Source: JAMZMI01 sp963848175
Lineage (GTDB): Bacteria > Bacteroidota > Bacteroidia > Cytophagales > Cyclobacteriaceae
Direction: 5' to 3'
Assembly: GCA_963848175.1 (NCBI GenBank)
Contig: CAWKCO010000011.1
Coordinates: 496,001-560,000 of the forward strand
DNA: 64,000 nt
Part shown: piece after piece, positions 53,507 to 63,411 of the stretch
Numbering within the stretch: the stretch's first letter is position 1
Layout: each line of letters starts with the position of its first letter
Program-made: the position numbers and the translations under genes
Notes under the pieces: generated by a model
Databases searched by the model: none
What the model was told of the DNA's origin: nothing
Seen by the model: the letters and a program-made list of their open reading frames with translations, nothing else

Positions 53507-56500
53507 TTATTTCTCTACTAAAGTGTACTTTTTCCCATATACTGCTGGATATGACTCAAATTGATATTCAAAGACATTTAATAACTTATTGTCTTCTACC
53601 TTAGTCAAAACAAACTTAGAACCACTCTTATGTAGGATCTCTTCTTCAAAATCAGCATCAGAGTACTTCTTAATACTCTTACCATTTTTAGACTCTATAA
53701 TAATGATCGCTCCTTCTCCTGTTTTGTCTTGATTTTTTCTAGCAAACTTCCCTGCTTCTTTTGAATCTAATGATGTTGATAAAAAATTATCATAAGGAAC
53801 TTCATCTCCAACATTATAACTATCAAGTTTATCTATTTCAGATTTCCCAATTCCTCTAAACTTATTACCTGATACAGATGGCAACTTATCTAAAGTACTA
53901 TTAAGTAATTTCTCGATCTCTAAAATATCATCTGATGATGATTTATTAATCAAGGACTGATTAAACTTATAATAAGTCTCGTTGGTATAGAACTTAAAAA
54001 CAGCTTCTTCTTCTAAGGTCAACTCATCAACAAATTTCCTTTCGGCTACTCCACTTACTAAATCATCATATACTTTCTTAAAATCTGCATTTTTGCTGGC
54101 TGTAGTCAAATTAAAGATTTGATTCAACCACTTCCTCAAATCCACCTCATTGAAGCCAAGATTCTTACCCGACGCAACAATAAAATCATTGGAGATATTG
54201 AGGCTTTTCATACCAGAAATAAACTTCAGTGGTGTTTCTTGAATTATCCTTTTAAGTTTGACCAGATTGTGATTAGCTCCGGGAATTTTCGTAATGCCTT
54301 GCGCAAGCATGTAAGAAGCCAAGCCCCAAGCACAATTATTGGTGAAGTCTTCTAACTTGTATCCTTCAATGAATTTGGTGGAACTAAAGCCATCATATAA
54401 ACAAGAGATTGCTGCTCCAGCATAAATGTTATTAGTGGCATTCTCTATACCTGACAGTGCCATCTGGCTATATTCCAACTTATCCAAAATAGCTGGAGTT
54501 AAAGACTCATCTTCGAAGTAGTGAAGCAGTGCAATCTGTAAAACTCCATCCATAGTGAAGCCTATCGCAAATTCTCTGGCTTTCTCCTGAGCTACTAATT
54601 CTGCCATCTGAGCCAGTGCGCTTTCTGAAAAAGCAGAAGCTGCGGTTTCCACCAATACTGGGAGCAGTATTTCAATAGCCGCAGGTAAAAAAGCCACCGC
54701 TAAACTGTTGCCTACAACGCGGTTTAGATTCTTCATGAATTCAGTCTCATAACCTAAACCTTCTCCGGTAGTACGCATGCCTAGCAGTAGACAGTGATTA
54801 CCTTCTATGGAATTGGCCAAAAGATAACTATCCATCAATGGAGAGTCCTTATATTCTTCGTATAACGCCTCACAAACTGGTAATCCCAATATATTTTCAG
54901 CAGCCTTATCAGCGACAGGTGTCGTTTCTATTTGATAAGACTGGTAGTGATCAATAGGAAGTATATCACCGTCACCTTTAGAAATTGACGTTGGCTTAGT
55001 AAATAATCCTATAGACTTAGTTCCAAGGTAAATTTTTCCCTTATGCGGATACCCTAAAACAACAAGGGATTTAGAACCCAGTGATTTGGTGAGCTCCTCT
55101 TTCTCATAAATGACTTCCTCTTTCTCATTTCTAGCAAGTTCGAGATTAGCTGCATCCTTTAGCAAAGCATAACCTCCAAAGTGATTTGCTTTATATACTG
55201 CGACATAGTAAGCTTCATCAACCCAATATCCTGTCAAAGTACCATATGGTGCTCGACCTGCAGTGGAAACGAAACTAACCTTTGTTGTATTATTTGGCAC
55301 AGTGAAAGGAATTCCGGCAGGGGTTAAATAAGTTTTTGATTCAGTAGTGTTAATACCAGTAGATTGGTCTACAGCTAATGTTCCGATAGAAGCACTCTCC
55401 GCATCATCCTCAAACCACCCAATCATCTTCTCTGGATTGTGGACATTGTCCCACTGGTGTTTGTAGAGTTTGGTTGCCTCGCTACCCGCAGTAATCCATC
55501 AGGTTATCCGTACTCCCCTGATTGGCAATGAAGGCCTCTGGACTAAAGGTGTGTCTCAGGCGGAAAGCGCCATGACCGAGCTCATGGGCGATGGTTTGGG
55601 CTTCTGTATTATTGAAGATGTAACCGTATTGCCTTTTAAAGGGCATAAAGCCTGACAGGCTTGTCTGCACGCCATCTACGAGAAAAACATAGTAGGCATC
55701 CTTGTCCACATTGCGGCTTCTCTTAAACTTTCTGTTGAACTCCCGCATGTTTGCAGGAAAGCTAGCGGCTATACCGCTTTCTCCTTCGTCAAGGTTTTTG
55801 ATCAGATCCAGGTCATCTATGGTGAAGCGCTCATCTACCACTACCTCCCATTCTGCTACGGCTTGTCCATAGATGGCATTGAGCTGCAAAGAAAGCTCAG
55901 GAGCGGAAGGGGCTTTCACATCATTCACTGGCACGACGATGACTTTGTTTCTGACCTGATCGTAGCTGACAACATTGAGCAGACCGAGGGTCACTTCTTT
56001 CTCTTCAACTTCTTTCGTCTTATGCCGTCCTTTCACCGTTTTCGTCTTTTTCTCCTTTTTGTATGGCGTAGGCTTTCAGTTGCTGGGTAGTGCCGTGGGT
56101 GGTGCCGATAATGGATACGCGCTTGGTGTTTTCTTTATCACCCTGCTGGGCACTGAGTGGTACAGTAGGAGTTTTGAAGCCGATGTAGGCAGGAAACTTC
56201 TCTTTGTCGGTAGTGGCAATGGCATAGTCAGTACGGCCGCTGGCAATGGATTTCCAAGCTACCCAATAGTCGGTTTCGTTGAGCTGTTGCGCTTATGGAT
56301 CTGATCATACTTACTCGCATCAAAACCATAGGTTTGGTTGGGGTCTGGGGCAAAGGCGATGGTATAGTCGAGGGGTTCGTCTTGTGCTACGGCTTCTGGT
56401 GGAGTTACGTCTGAGTTGGCTCCCCCTGCTCCTTTGGTTATTCCTCCTTTGGAGTCCACCGTCCACTGCTCTCCACCTGCATCTTCTATCACCAGGGTTT

Positions 56501-58193
56501 TCCCTTCTTCTGGTAGAGGCGGTAAGTCAACTGCTACTGTATTACCATCAGCATCTTTGGCTTCCAGTACTCCCGCTTCATTGAGGGTCAGCTCAGCAAT
56601 ATCTGCTGTGAGCACTATCGGTGCTGGCTGTTCGTTTGGATTGGCGATGTTGTCTGGGTTTTCTGATGTGGGGCTTTCATCCAGTTTGTCTTCTTCTTCG
56701 TCTTTGCGGCTCACCATTCCGTTTTCCAGATCATAAACCGTCACTACTCTACCTGACAGGGCACGGTAGTCTTCGTTGAGCTGTACGTTCTGAATCTTTA
56801 CTCTGATCCCTGCATTGTTGAAGAAGGGGATGTTGGTATAGCCTGTGCCGCTGTAGCTGCCACCAGGCCCGCCTGCCGACGAGGCAGGGTTTTGGGTCAC
56901 TTCCAGTACCACCACTTCCAGATCGCCAATGCGAAAGTGATCCTTGGGATTTAAGGGCTTTTGCAGGGGATTGGGACTCAGTGGTGGCAGGTCTATGGTA
57001 GCTCCACAGGTGTAGCTATCCTCTGTGGTAGCGGATGCTTCGGATGTTTTGATGGTCTGCGAGGTGGTGGGTTCGCTTTCAAACTGATTGCATTTGCCCA
57101 GTACTGCATACTCATAGGTGGTATTGGCTTTCAGGTCGGGGATGATCTGAGAGGTGGAGAGGGTATTGAAGGTATTCCAATAGTCTTTGCCTTGCTCCCG
57201 TACCTTCACTGTGAAGCCGGTATGGTTCATGGCGCCTGTCCAGTTGAGTTTGATCCTGTTGGCGTCCAGGGTTTCTGCGCTTACTCCCGTCACGGGTATG
57301 CAGGCTTCTCCATATTGAAACCAGTGGGTTTCGCTATAGCCTTGATTTTTGAAGAGGTCTTGTCCGCTGATGTCATAGGCGCGAATCCTGAAAGCGTATT
57401 TCTTTCCTAAAATCAGCTGGGGTTCTATCGGCCCGAAGTAGAGCGATGTTTGGGTGGTAGTGGTGCGGTAGAGGCTGTTGGAGGAGCGAACGGCTACTTC
57501 GGGATTGTCTTGACCCGGATACATTTCGTAGAGGACAAACTCATACTCGGTGGTAAAGGCGGAGTTGGGGGAAGCCAAATGTCTGCCTATCCAGGAGAAG
57601 TTGATGTTTTGGGGCATGGTGGCCTGCAGCTTGTCTCCATTGAAGGGAAAGTTGATCAGCGGTGGGTCGTTGAGTACCATCCAGGCCATGGCGGTGGCAG
57701 GATTGGAGACGGTGACGTTTCGGGTGTATTCTACTACGGCAATGGTGAAGGTGTAGAAGCCTTCGGGCAGTTTGCCGCCTTTGATAAATTCTGCTTTTGT
57801 GATGCCTTCGAAGATGAGGTGGTCGGCATTGAAGTAGCTGCGCAGGTCAAAGCCGGTGCGCATCTCTGGCACGCCTCCTTGCAGAACGATGGGTGGTGGC
57901 TGGTAGCCAGGGTTGGTGTAGATGCGGATGCCTGAGCCTTCTATGGTGAGTTTGAGTTTTACTCTCAGATCTCTCCTATCCAGTTCCAGCACATTGATCA
58001 TAAGCTGCAGGCTGTTGCTGGTGGCGGAGGTGTAATGACTCAGGTAAGGACTGTAGGGAGGTAAAATCGTGAGGTTGGCCTGCACGGGGTAGGTCTGGGC
58101 CTTTAGGCTCAATGGCATAAAAAGGCTCCCGATCACTCCTAGAATCAGGAGCGAAGCACTAAGGGTGCGGAGGTAAAACAGGAGGTGCTTCAT
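53507..58193 (-). CDS. Toxin B: exported polymorphic toxin with FN3, zincin module and ADP-ribosyltransferase tip; about three frameshifts
   Basis: About 1560 residues when the frames are joined. A signal peptide (LLILGVIGSLFMPLSLKAQ) is followed by an N-terminal beta domain reminiscent of TANFOR-type proteins (YPVQANLTILPPYSPYLSHY, RVKLKLTIEGSGIRI). An FN3 region (GVSAETLDANRIKLNWTG) comes next, then an acidic/Pro linker. The 1-kb module shared with toxin A has zinc motif AHELGHGAFRLRH. A helical middle part follows (AFLPAAIEILLPVLVETAA). The last 180 residues are an ADP-ribosyltransferase: FYTNETYYKFNQSL, FRGIG (Arg), FLSTSLDS (STS) and FEEEILHKSGSKF (ExE). Breaks near 56290 (-1), 56030 (+1) and 55490 (+1) are homopolymer-type. 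Its ATG overlaps the stop of the barrel gene. Immunity-like genes follow. Confidence 0.75.
55392..56378. repeat. 1-kb direct repeat (zincin module), copy in toxin B
   Basis: The partner of 50278-51291, same orientation, nearly identical base for base. It lacks the palindromes at 51184 and 50377 and carries three one-base frameshifting changes. Homologous recombination between the copies would join the long toxin B N-terminus to the toxin A tip. Confidence 0.88.
56868..56888. repeat. 21-base GC palindrome in toxin B linker
   Basis: Minus strand reads CCTGCCTCGTCGGCAGGCGG and one further G; it encodes PASSAGG in frame. Same length and arm type as the elements at 16897 and 51184. Confidence 0.55.
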
Positions 58194-59951
58194 TTGCTAC
58201 TAAAGTTATAATTATATCCTAATTCTGCGACCAATTCTCTGAATTTGGCGATGTTCTCATTGCCGGGGGTAAAGCGATCTACCGAGGTGACATTGAGTGT
58301 GAACTGATGTTTTTCCAAGAAGTGTATAGTTTCCACCGAGCCGCAGGTTTACGATCCTGCTCGAGAGTGTGCCATTGAGGCGTGAGTTGTTGTAAGAAAG
58401 GGTGCCCGACAGGGAAAGTTTATTGTCCCTAAGACTTTTTCTCACAGAAAATGAAGGACCGAAGATAAGATTTTCTCCGGCAGAAGACCGGGAGATATTG
58501 GCATTGCCCGCCACACTGAGTGTGAGGTTTTGGGGCACCAGATTCATGCTATAGCCAGAGTTCACGTTGTAATACTTCGTGCCTGAGGCCTGATCTTGCC
58601 CTCCCTGCTCATCGTCGGTCTGCTGATAGCTGAAATTGACATTGAGGTTCTGGCTTCTCTCCTTGTTTTGCCCTAAAATAAAATTGGTTCCAAATGTGGC
58701 ATTTTGTGAAATCTGCTGGTAATTAAGTGTATCCAGATTGTCATAGGGCGTGACCTGATTCAACTGCTGCTCGGGAGTCTGAAAGTTGACCACTGTGCTG
58801 AAATTGGAATATCCCGCGGTGGTAGAAAATTTTGGTGTCACCTGATAGTTGATGTTCAGTGAGCCGGAGAGCCTGTTCATGGTGCTGAGCTCCTGATCGT
58901 CCAGATTGTTGCGCTGGAGGCCTGCCCGTGCATTGAGGCTCAGCTTTTGATTTAAAAGTCGGGCACTGTGGGTCAGGGCGATGTTTTCTAAATCGTTGTT
59001 GAAGAAATAAGCCCCCAATGTGCGGTAGCCTGGATCTACCCGCTCATACGCCACGCCAATGGTATATTTACTGAAGGCATACTGTACGGCGGCATTCATG
59101 GCACGGTAGTAGGCAGAAGATACTTTGGGTTGAAAAACAAAATCGAGCCCATCATAAATTTTTCCCGATTCGGTATTCTCAGATCGGGTATCTATGGTAA
59201 TGGCACTGTAGGCTATTTCTCCTGCAAAAGTAAGTCCGTTGATGACGGTGGTCTTCCCTCCCATGCTCACCACAAAATTTTCTTCAGGTAAAATACCTTG
59301 CGCCTCCGGATCGGTGGTCAAAGAACCGACTTCATCGGCAGCCCTGAAAAAAACAAAGTCACCACTGTGCTTGCTGCCTCCCACGGTTACTTTTGCCCCG
59401 CCTCCCATTCTCTTGTACGCCGGCAGGTTTACGGCTTTGGTCGTGTCCAGTTCCACTGCTTTTTGTAGCCTACCATACATGGCGGAGACTTTCAGCTTTT
59501 TGTTGGCCACCACATCGGCACCTACTCCAAGAAAAAGATGCCCACTCAAAGTATATCTGGAAAAAGTCATGCTGCGATAGCCTAAATGCACGGTGAGCCA
59601 TTTATAAGTAGGGCTGAGACCATATTGATTGAAAGGCTGCTGAAAGGTGCTGTTTTGATTGGAATAAGAAAACGAAAAAGGCGCACTCCATCCGTAGAGG
59701 TTGAAATTGAGATTGCCCGAAAGGAAATAATTATAGGGGTCACGACGGTCTTCCGTACCACTGGCGGTGTAAAAAACCTGATTGACGTTGATGCCCCCAG
59801 AAACGCTCAGGGCGTCTCCCTTGCCGATGGATTCGAGGTTTTGCCCGACACTTTGCTGACCAGCAAAACAGCCCACAACCAAAAGGAAAATTTGCAGCCA
59901 GAAATATTTACGGTTTTGCTTATGCACGCTGGTTTTAATCAATCTCCTCAT
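58190..59951 (-). CDS. Outer-membrane beta-barrel protein, frameshift near C-terminus
   Basis: About 586 residues. The signal peptide is FLLVVGCFAGQQSVGQN. The body consists of amphipathic strands ending in aromatic residues (FSFSYSNQNS, VHLGYRSMTFSRYTLSGHLFLG, TIGVAYERVDPGYRTLG), a large barrel. The frame seems to stop at 58257. Removing one T from CTTCTTGG near 58308 restores LLEKHQFTLNVTSVDRFTPG and a proper barrel end, LGYNYNFSSK, at TGA 58190. That stop overlaps the ATG of toxin B. The start overlaps the stop of the PorP/SprF-OmpA gene by ATGA. This coupling suggests a shared job, perhaps as the outer-membrane partner of toxin B. Confidence 0.72.
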
Positions 59952-61427
59952 TTGTTTACCAAAATTTGGAAGGTGACACGTCGGTTTTTCGCTCTGCCCT
60001 GCTCCGTCTGGTTCTCTGCTACAGGCTCAGTGTCGCCTCGTCCGATCACGGTGATTTGCTCCGATGAAATTCCTTTTGCGATCAATTCATCAGCCACCGC
60101 TTGTGCCCGCTGTACCGAGAGCTCATAGTTGGTTTGCTTCTTGCCTACATCATCCGTATGCCCAATAATCTTTAGTTTAAAGTCTGGATTATCGGATAGC
60201 AGCTCATAAAGCTCCTGAATAAAGGGTGCAGAATCCTCAGAGAGATTGGCCTTTCCAAAATCAAAACTAAAATCCTTGGATAGCTCAAATTGTAGCGACC
60301 GCACGTCATCCAGTACTTCCAGTTGTGCTTTGATCTTCTCAATTTCAGATTGTGCAGCCACCTGCGGTTGCGGAGTTTCACGCTTTTGCTCAAAATCAAA
60401 CGTGCGTCTCGGCGGGGCACTCTCTATAATGACCTTTTGAGGAGATGGTTTCCATAGGGATTTGGAGATGGTGATGCCCATCTGGGTAGCATTGTCGAGG
60501 TATTGGCTCTCACCAGAAACGGGAAAGTTGACGGCAAAGCCTGCCGAAAAGCCTGGCTGGTTGAGGATAAGGGCCAAAGAGGCATCTTTGTTAAAACCAT
60601 AGCCCACTATCAAATCAAAATTTCCGCTCTGGATCACATCATACGGGTTGCTATTTTGGAACAAAATTTTCGTTGACCAAAAGGCTTTGTAGGTATTGAC
60701 GGTATTGATGCGGGAATAAAACAGCGAGGGACTCAACGCCACCCTGCGGTTGGCATAAAGTACTGTTTGCGCATGCGCTAAATAGGTAATGGATAATTGT
60801 GCATTTCCTTCGAAAAAGGATTCATCAGGCCGATTGACATCATACATGGCAAAGGAAACACTGGAATGGGTAAGTCCATCTTTCTGCAATTGCCAGATCA
60901 GTCCTGTGCCCATGCTGAGGTAAGCGATATTTTGCTCACTGAAAGCTTCTCCCAATCCGGCGTTGGGATCGTAGCGAAATTCTTCGGCGATCCATTGCGA
61001 ACCTGTGGAGAGGTTTTCCATGGAGGTGCGACGGTTATAGTAGAGGGCAGAAACACCAAAATTCAATGATTGGTTGGTCAGTGAGCTGCACGGGTGTAGC
61101 TACCGAGATTCCGGCAGAATAGGTTTTGAGCAGGTCAGACCCACGGGTATCTTTATTGAAAAAAGACAAACCCACCCCCAGCAGCTTTCGTCCGGTTTCT
61201 TTTTGGATAAATGGATAGTCAGCATTGAGGCTGTTGGTATTGACTTGCGACCCAGCTGCAACGGAAAAATTTTCATGAAAAAATGAAAGTCCCGCACTAT
61301 GATCCAACACAGAAAAAGCTGGATTGATCTGCATGGGCGTGTATTGGTACAGCGTATATATAGACTGCTGCGCACTTGCGGACAACAGAAGGAGCAGCAT
61401 GCTTACAATCAGTAATTCTTTTTTCAT
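59948..61427 (-). CDS. PorP/SprF-OmpA fusion protein, one frameshift
   Basis: About 492 residues. The signal peptide is MLLLLLSASAQ. The PorP/SprF barrel opens with SIYTLYQYTPMQINPAFS and includes AGLSFFHENF, GVGLSFFNKDTRGSD and ALSPSLFYSRI. The C-terminal 110 residues are an OmpA domain (FDFGKANLSEDSAPFIQEL, IIGHTDDVGKKQTNYELSVQRAQAVAD, RGDTEPVAENQ). PorP/SprF proteins pair with T9SS substrates carrying CHU_C-type (type B) sorting domains. Two frames join if one C is removed from CCAACCAATC near 61085 (TDQQSLNFGVSALYY). It is the first gene of a coupled operon with the barrel and toxin B. Confidence 0.82.
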
Positions 61428-61490
61428 ATTCTTTTTTGGCTTAGCGCTATGCGCCTTACGCAGGACGCCTTACGCTTTGATTTTCAATAC

Positions 61491-61605
61491 ATTTTTGTCA
61501 TGATTTTTGCAAAAGCAAAAAATCACGCCAAAAACTGTTCATTCCCTTTTCTATAACCACGGGTTAAAACCCGTGACTATTAATATTGCGCACCTTCAGC
61601 GCTTT
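61491..61605. repeat. REP-like palindromic repeat, copy 2
   Basis: Matches 42287-42401: TTTTTGTCATGATTTTTGC, an A-rich tract, ACGCCAAAA, palindrome CACGGGTTAAAACCCGTG, and a hairpin of CACCTTCAGCG type. The gap between PorP/SprF and the IS (61428-61748) holds this and a directly repeated CGCAGGACGC-TTACGC motif (61459 and 61663), but no gene. Confidence 0.6.
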
Positions 61606-61879
61606 GAGACTACCGACCACCAGTTTCCTGACAACTGACCACCGATTACTCTTCCCACTTTTCGCAGGACGCTTTACGCCTTACGCTTTTAACTCTTTTG
61701 AGTCCTCATGAAATAGGTTGACAGGCTTCCGACCTAAAGCCTAAAAACTGTGAATAACTAATTGGTTTTAAATAGTCGGTAGTTTTTACATTTAAATCTA
61801 TCAGAACGAAGCGGCGGGAGGCTCTGCTGGGGAGCAACCTTCCAAGGAATAATTCTGATCGACTGAAAAGTTTGTTTTT

Positions 61880-61917
61880 AGGTGACCTAAAAGTACCTAA
61901 AGTACTTTAGGTCACCT
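61880..61917. terminator. Long hairpin downstream of IS transposase
   Basis: AGGTGACCTAAA(A)GTAC and GTACTTTAGGTCACCT pair around CTAAA with a single bulged A; the plus strand continues TTCCTTTTT. It probably terminates transcription at the IS end, or prevents transcription into it. Confidence 0.55.
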
Positions 61918-61965
61918 TCCTTTTTGCCTGAATTTTTTGTCGGTTTATGCCTCCTAAAACCCAAA

Positions 61966-62868
61966 TCAATCTTTCTTAAACTTAAAAATCTGCTTTTCAA
62001 CATGCTTTTTTTGTTCTTCATAACTTACTGGACTAAGCCAATTTAAATTTTCTTGTTTTCTATCATGATTATATGTGTGAATGACGCGAGCTATCTCTTT
62101 GAATAAAGTCTTGCCTTTTGATAGCTCAATTGTTGGTAAGAGATGGTGTTTAATCAGTCCATTGCGTTGTTCTGCGTACCCATTTTTCAAGCAGTTTTCA
62201 GCCACACTCACTTTGATTTTCAACGCATTAATAGCCGATAAATACAATTGAGAAAAGTACTGAGACCCTCCATCTGTATGATGGATACAGCTTTTCAAGG
62301 CTGTTCCTGATCGTAATTTTACCCACATATCAAAAGCATTTTTTGCCTCGACTGCTCTCATTCTTTCTGCTAAATGGTAACCAACAATTCTTGCACTATA
62401 TACATCTGTTAAGCAAAATAAGAAGTACCTGCCAGATCCAATTACCACATAAGTCAAGTCTCCCACTACTAATTCATTGATGCCTCTAATAATAAGCCCT
62501 GATGCTAAATTGTTGTAATTCCAGCTTTGTAGGGATGATTTTGTGGTGACCACATTAATTCGCAAAGGGACAAGTGACATGTTTGCCTGCGACATCAATT
62601 GTTCAAACTTGGAGATCCCAATATCAAATTTGGTCTTAATTTCTAGGTTATAATATAGAGATCTTGACCCTGCTCTACGGTCATGCTTTGATCGGTATTC
62701 TTTGACAAGTTTGATCATTTCAGCAATCTGAATCTTCTTCGGAGCTTCTCTGGATATAGCTTGATAATAGGCCTGCCTGGTGATGCCTAAATAACGATAG
62801 AATTGTTCCATGGCTATTTGGTGGTCACACTGAGTTGATCTGATTGCTGTCAGTAGTGGGAGTATCAT
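61966..62868 (-). CDS. IS3 family transposase OrfB (DDE integrase core)
   Basis: 300 residues with the rve/DDE core. An HTH_21-like region is at residues 40-110 (HDRRAGSRSLYYNLEIKTKFDIGISKFEQLM). The catalytic triad is Asp in VVGDLTYV, Asp in HHTDGGSQYFS and Glu in SVAENCLKNGYAEQRN. The start ATG lies within the OrfA stop region. An A8 run directly before it (GAAAAAAAATGA) is a classic slippery tract, so a frameshifted OrfAB fusion is probably the active transposase. Confidence 0.88.
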   Translation of the reverse strand: MILPLLTAIRSTQCDHQIAMEQFYRYLGITRQAYYQAISREAPKKIQIAEMIKLVKEYRSKHDRRAGSRSLYYNLEIKTKFDIGISKFEQLMSQANMSLVPLRINVVTTKSSLQSWNYNNLASGLIIRGINELVVGDLTYVVIGSGRYFLFCLTDVYSARIVGYHLAERMRAVEAKNAFDMWVKLRSGTALKSCIHHTDGGSQYFSQLYLSAINALKIKVSVAENCLKNGYAEQRNGLIKHHLLPTIELSKGKTLFKEIARVIHTYNHDRKQENLNWLSPVSYEEQKKHVEKQIFKFKKD

Positions 62869-63206
62869 TTTTTTTCAAAATCCTTCCCCAATCGCTCACT
62901 CATAACCTTGAGCAATTGATTTTTATATATCAACTCCACCTGCTGATCTCCTATAATCTCCTTGAGCTTTTTATTCTCCTTTTCTAATTCTCGCGTGTGA
63001 TTGATATCCTTGGCCGAAGTAATCAATATAGGCTTAGGTAATTGCGTTTTACCGTACTGACCAATCCAAATTCTTACCGTCGCAGCTTTCACTTCATAGA
63101 TATCCGAAATCTCTCTTATTGTGATCTCTCCTGACTCAAATAAAGCAACTTGCTCCTTTCGAAATTCCTCACTGAATCTCCTTCTGCGTCTCTCTTCAAC
63201 TGTCAT
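62865..63206 (-). CDS. IS3 family transposase OrfA
   Basis: 113 residues. A helix-turn-helix of the HTH_8/HTH_23 type (RRRFSEEFRKEQVALFESGE, EISDIYEVKAATVRIWIGQYG) is followed by a leucine-zipper-like coiled coil (RELEKENKKLKEIIGDQQVELIYKNQLLKV), the IS3 OrfA plan. It ends four bases into OrfB. Confidence 0.85.
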   Translation of the reverse strand: MTVEERRRRRFSEEFRKEQVALFESGEITIREISDIYEVKAATVRIWIGQYGKTQLPKPILITSAKDINHTRELEKENKKLKEIIGDQQVELIYKNQLLKVMSERLGKDFEKK

Positions 63207-63352
63207 AATTTTACAAGTTAAAAAAGTTATCCACAGCTTTGGGTGTCAACGTATTCCATGAGACAACATTTTCAACTTTCAATTCTCAATTCTCCACTTT
63301 CAAATACTGGTGTCACAAAAAAACTAACTGAAAAGAATTCGGGTAAAAACCC

Positions 63353-63380
63353 ACCCCTAGCCCCTCCCAAGAGGGGATTT
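63353..63380. repeat. Dispersed-type palindrome beside the IS
   Basis: CCCCTAGCCCCTCCCAAGAG followed by GGGATTTTT: the arms CCCCTC and GAGGGG around CCAA, then T5. It resembles a palindrome I recall as frequent between genes in Bacteroidota genomes. It could terminate plus-strand transcripts; only one copy is in the window. Confidence 0.4.
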
Positions 63381-63411
63381 TTCAATTATCCACTTTCAAT
63401 TCTCAACTTAT

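Larger units (their letters stand above)
61749..63235 (-). mobile_element. IS3-type insertion sequence
   Basis: A two-ORF element bounded by short inverted repeats: TGTGAATAACT at 61749-61759 and AGTTATCCACA at 63225-63235, ends of TG...CA type as in the IS3 family. It is about 1.49 kb. OrfA and OrfB overlap at an A8 run. No clear target duplication was found next to these ends, so the limits are provisional. Confidence 0.6.

Noticed and set aside
56961..57935. Long Gly-rich open frames on the plus strand opposite toxin B
   Set aside because: They are antisense to a protein with a clear signal peptide and FN3 region; no motif supports them.
20281..58308. Programmed +1 frameshifting at CTT-N, since many breaks fall on CTTG/CTTA/CTTT as in the prfB site CTT-TGA
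   Set aside because: The same CTTG string is read in frame without shifting elsewhere, for example CTCCTTGAC early in infB. Other breaks are at G, C or A runs, which fits run-length error better. Kept only as a remote alternative.
61740..63250. Target-site duplication flanking the IS3-type element
   Set aside because: The bases next to the proposed ends (AAAC and GCTT) do not match, so no duplication is claimed.
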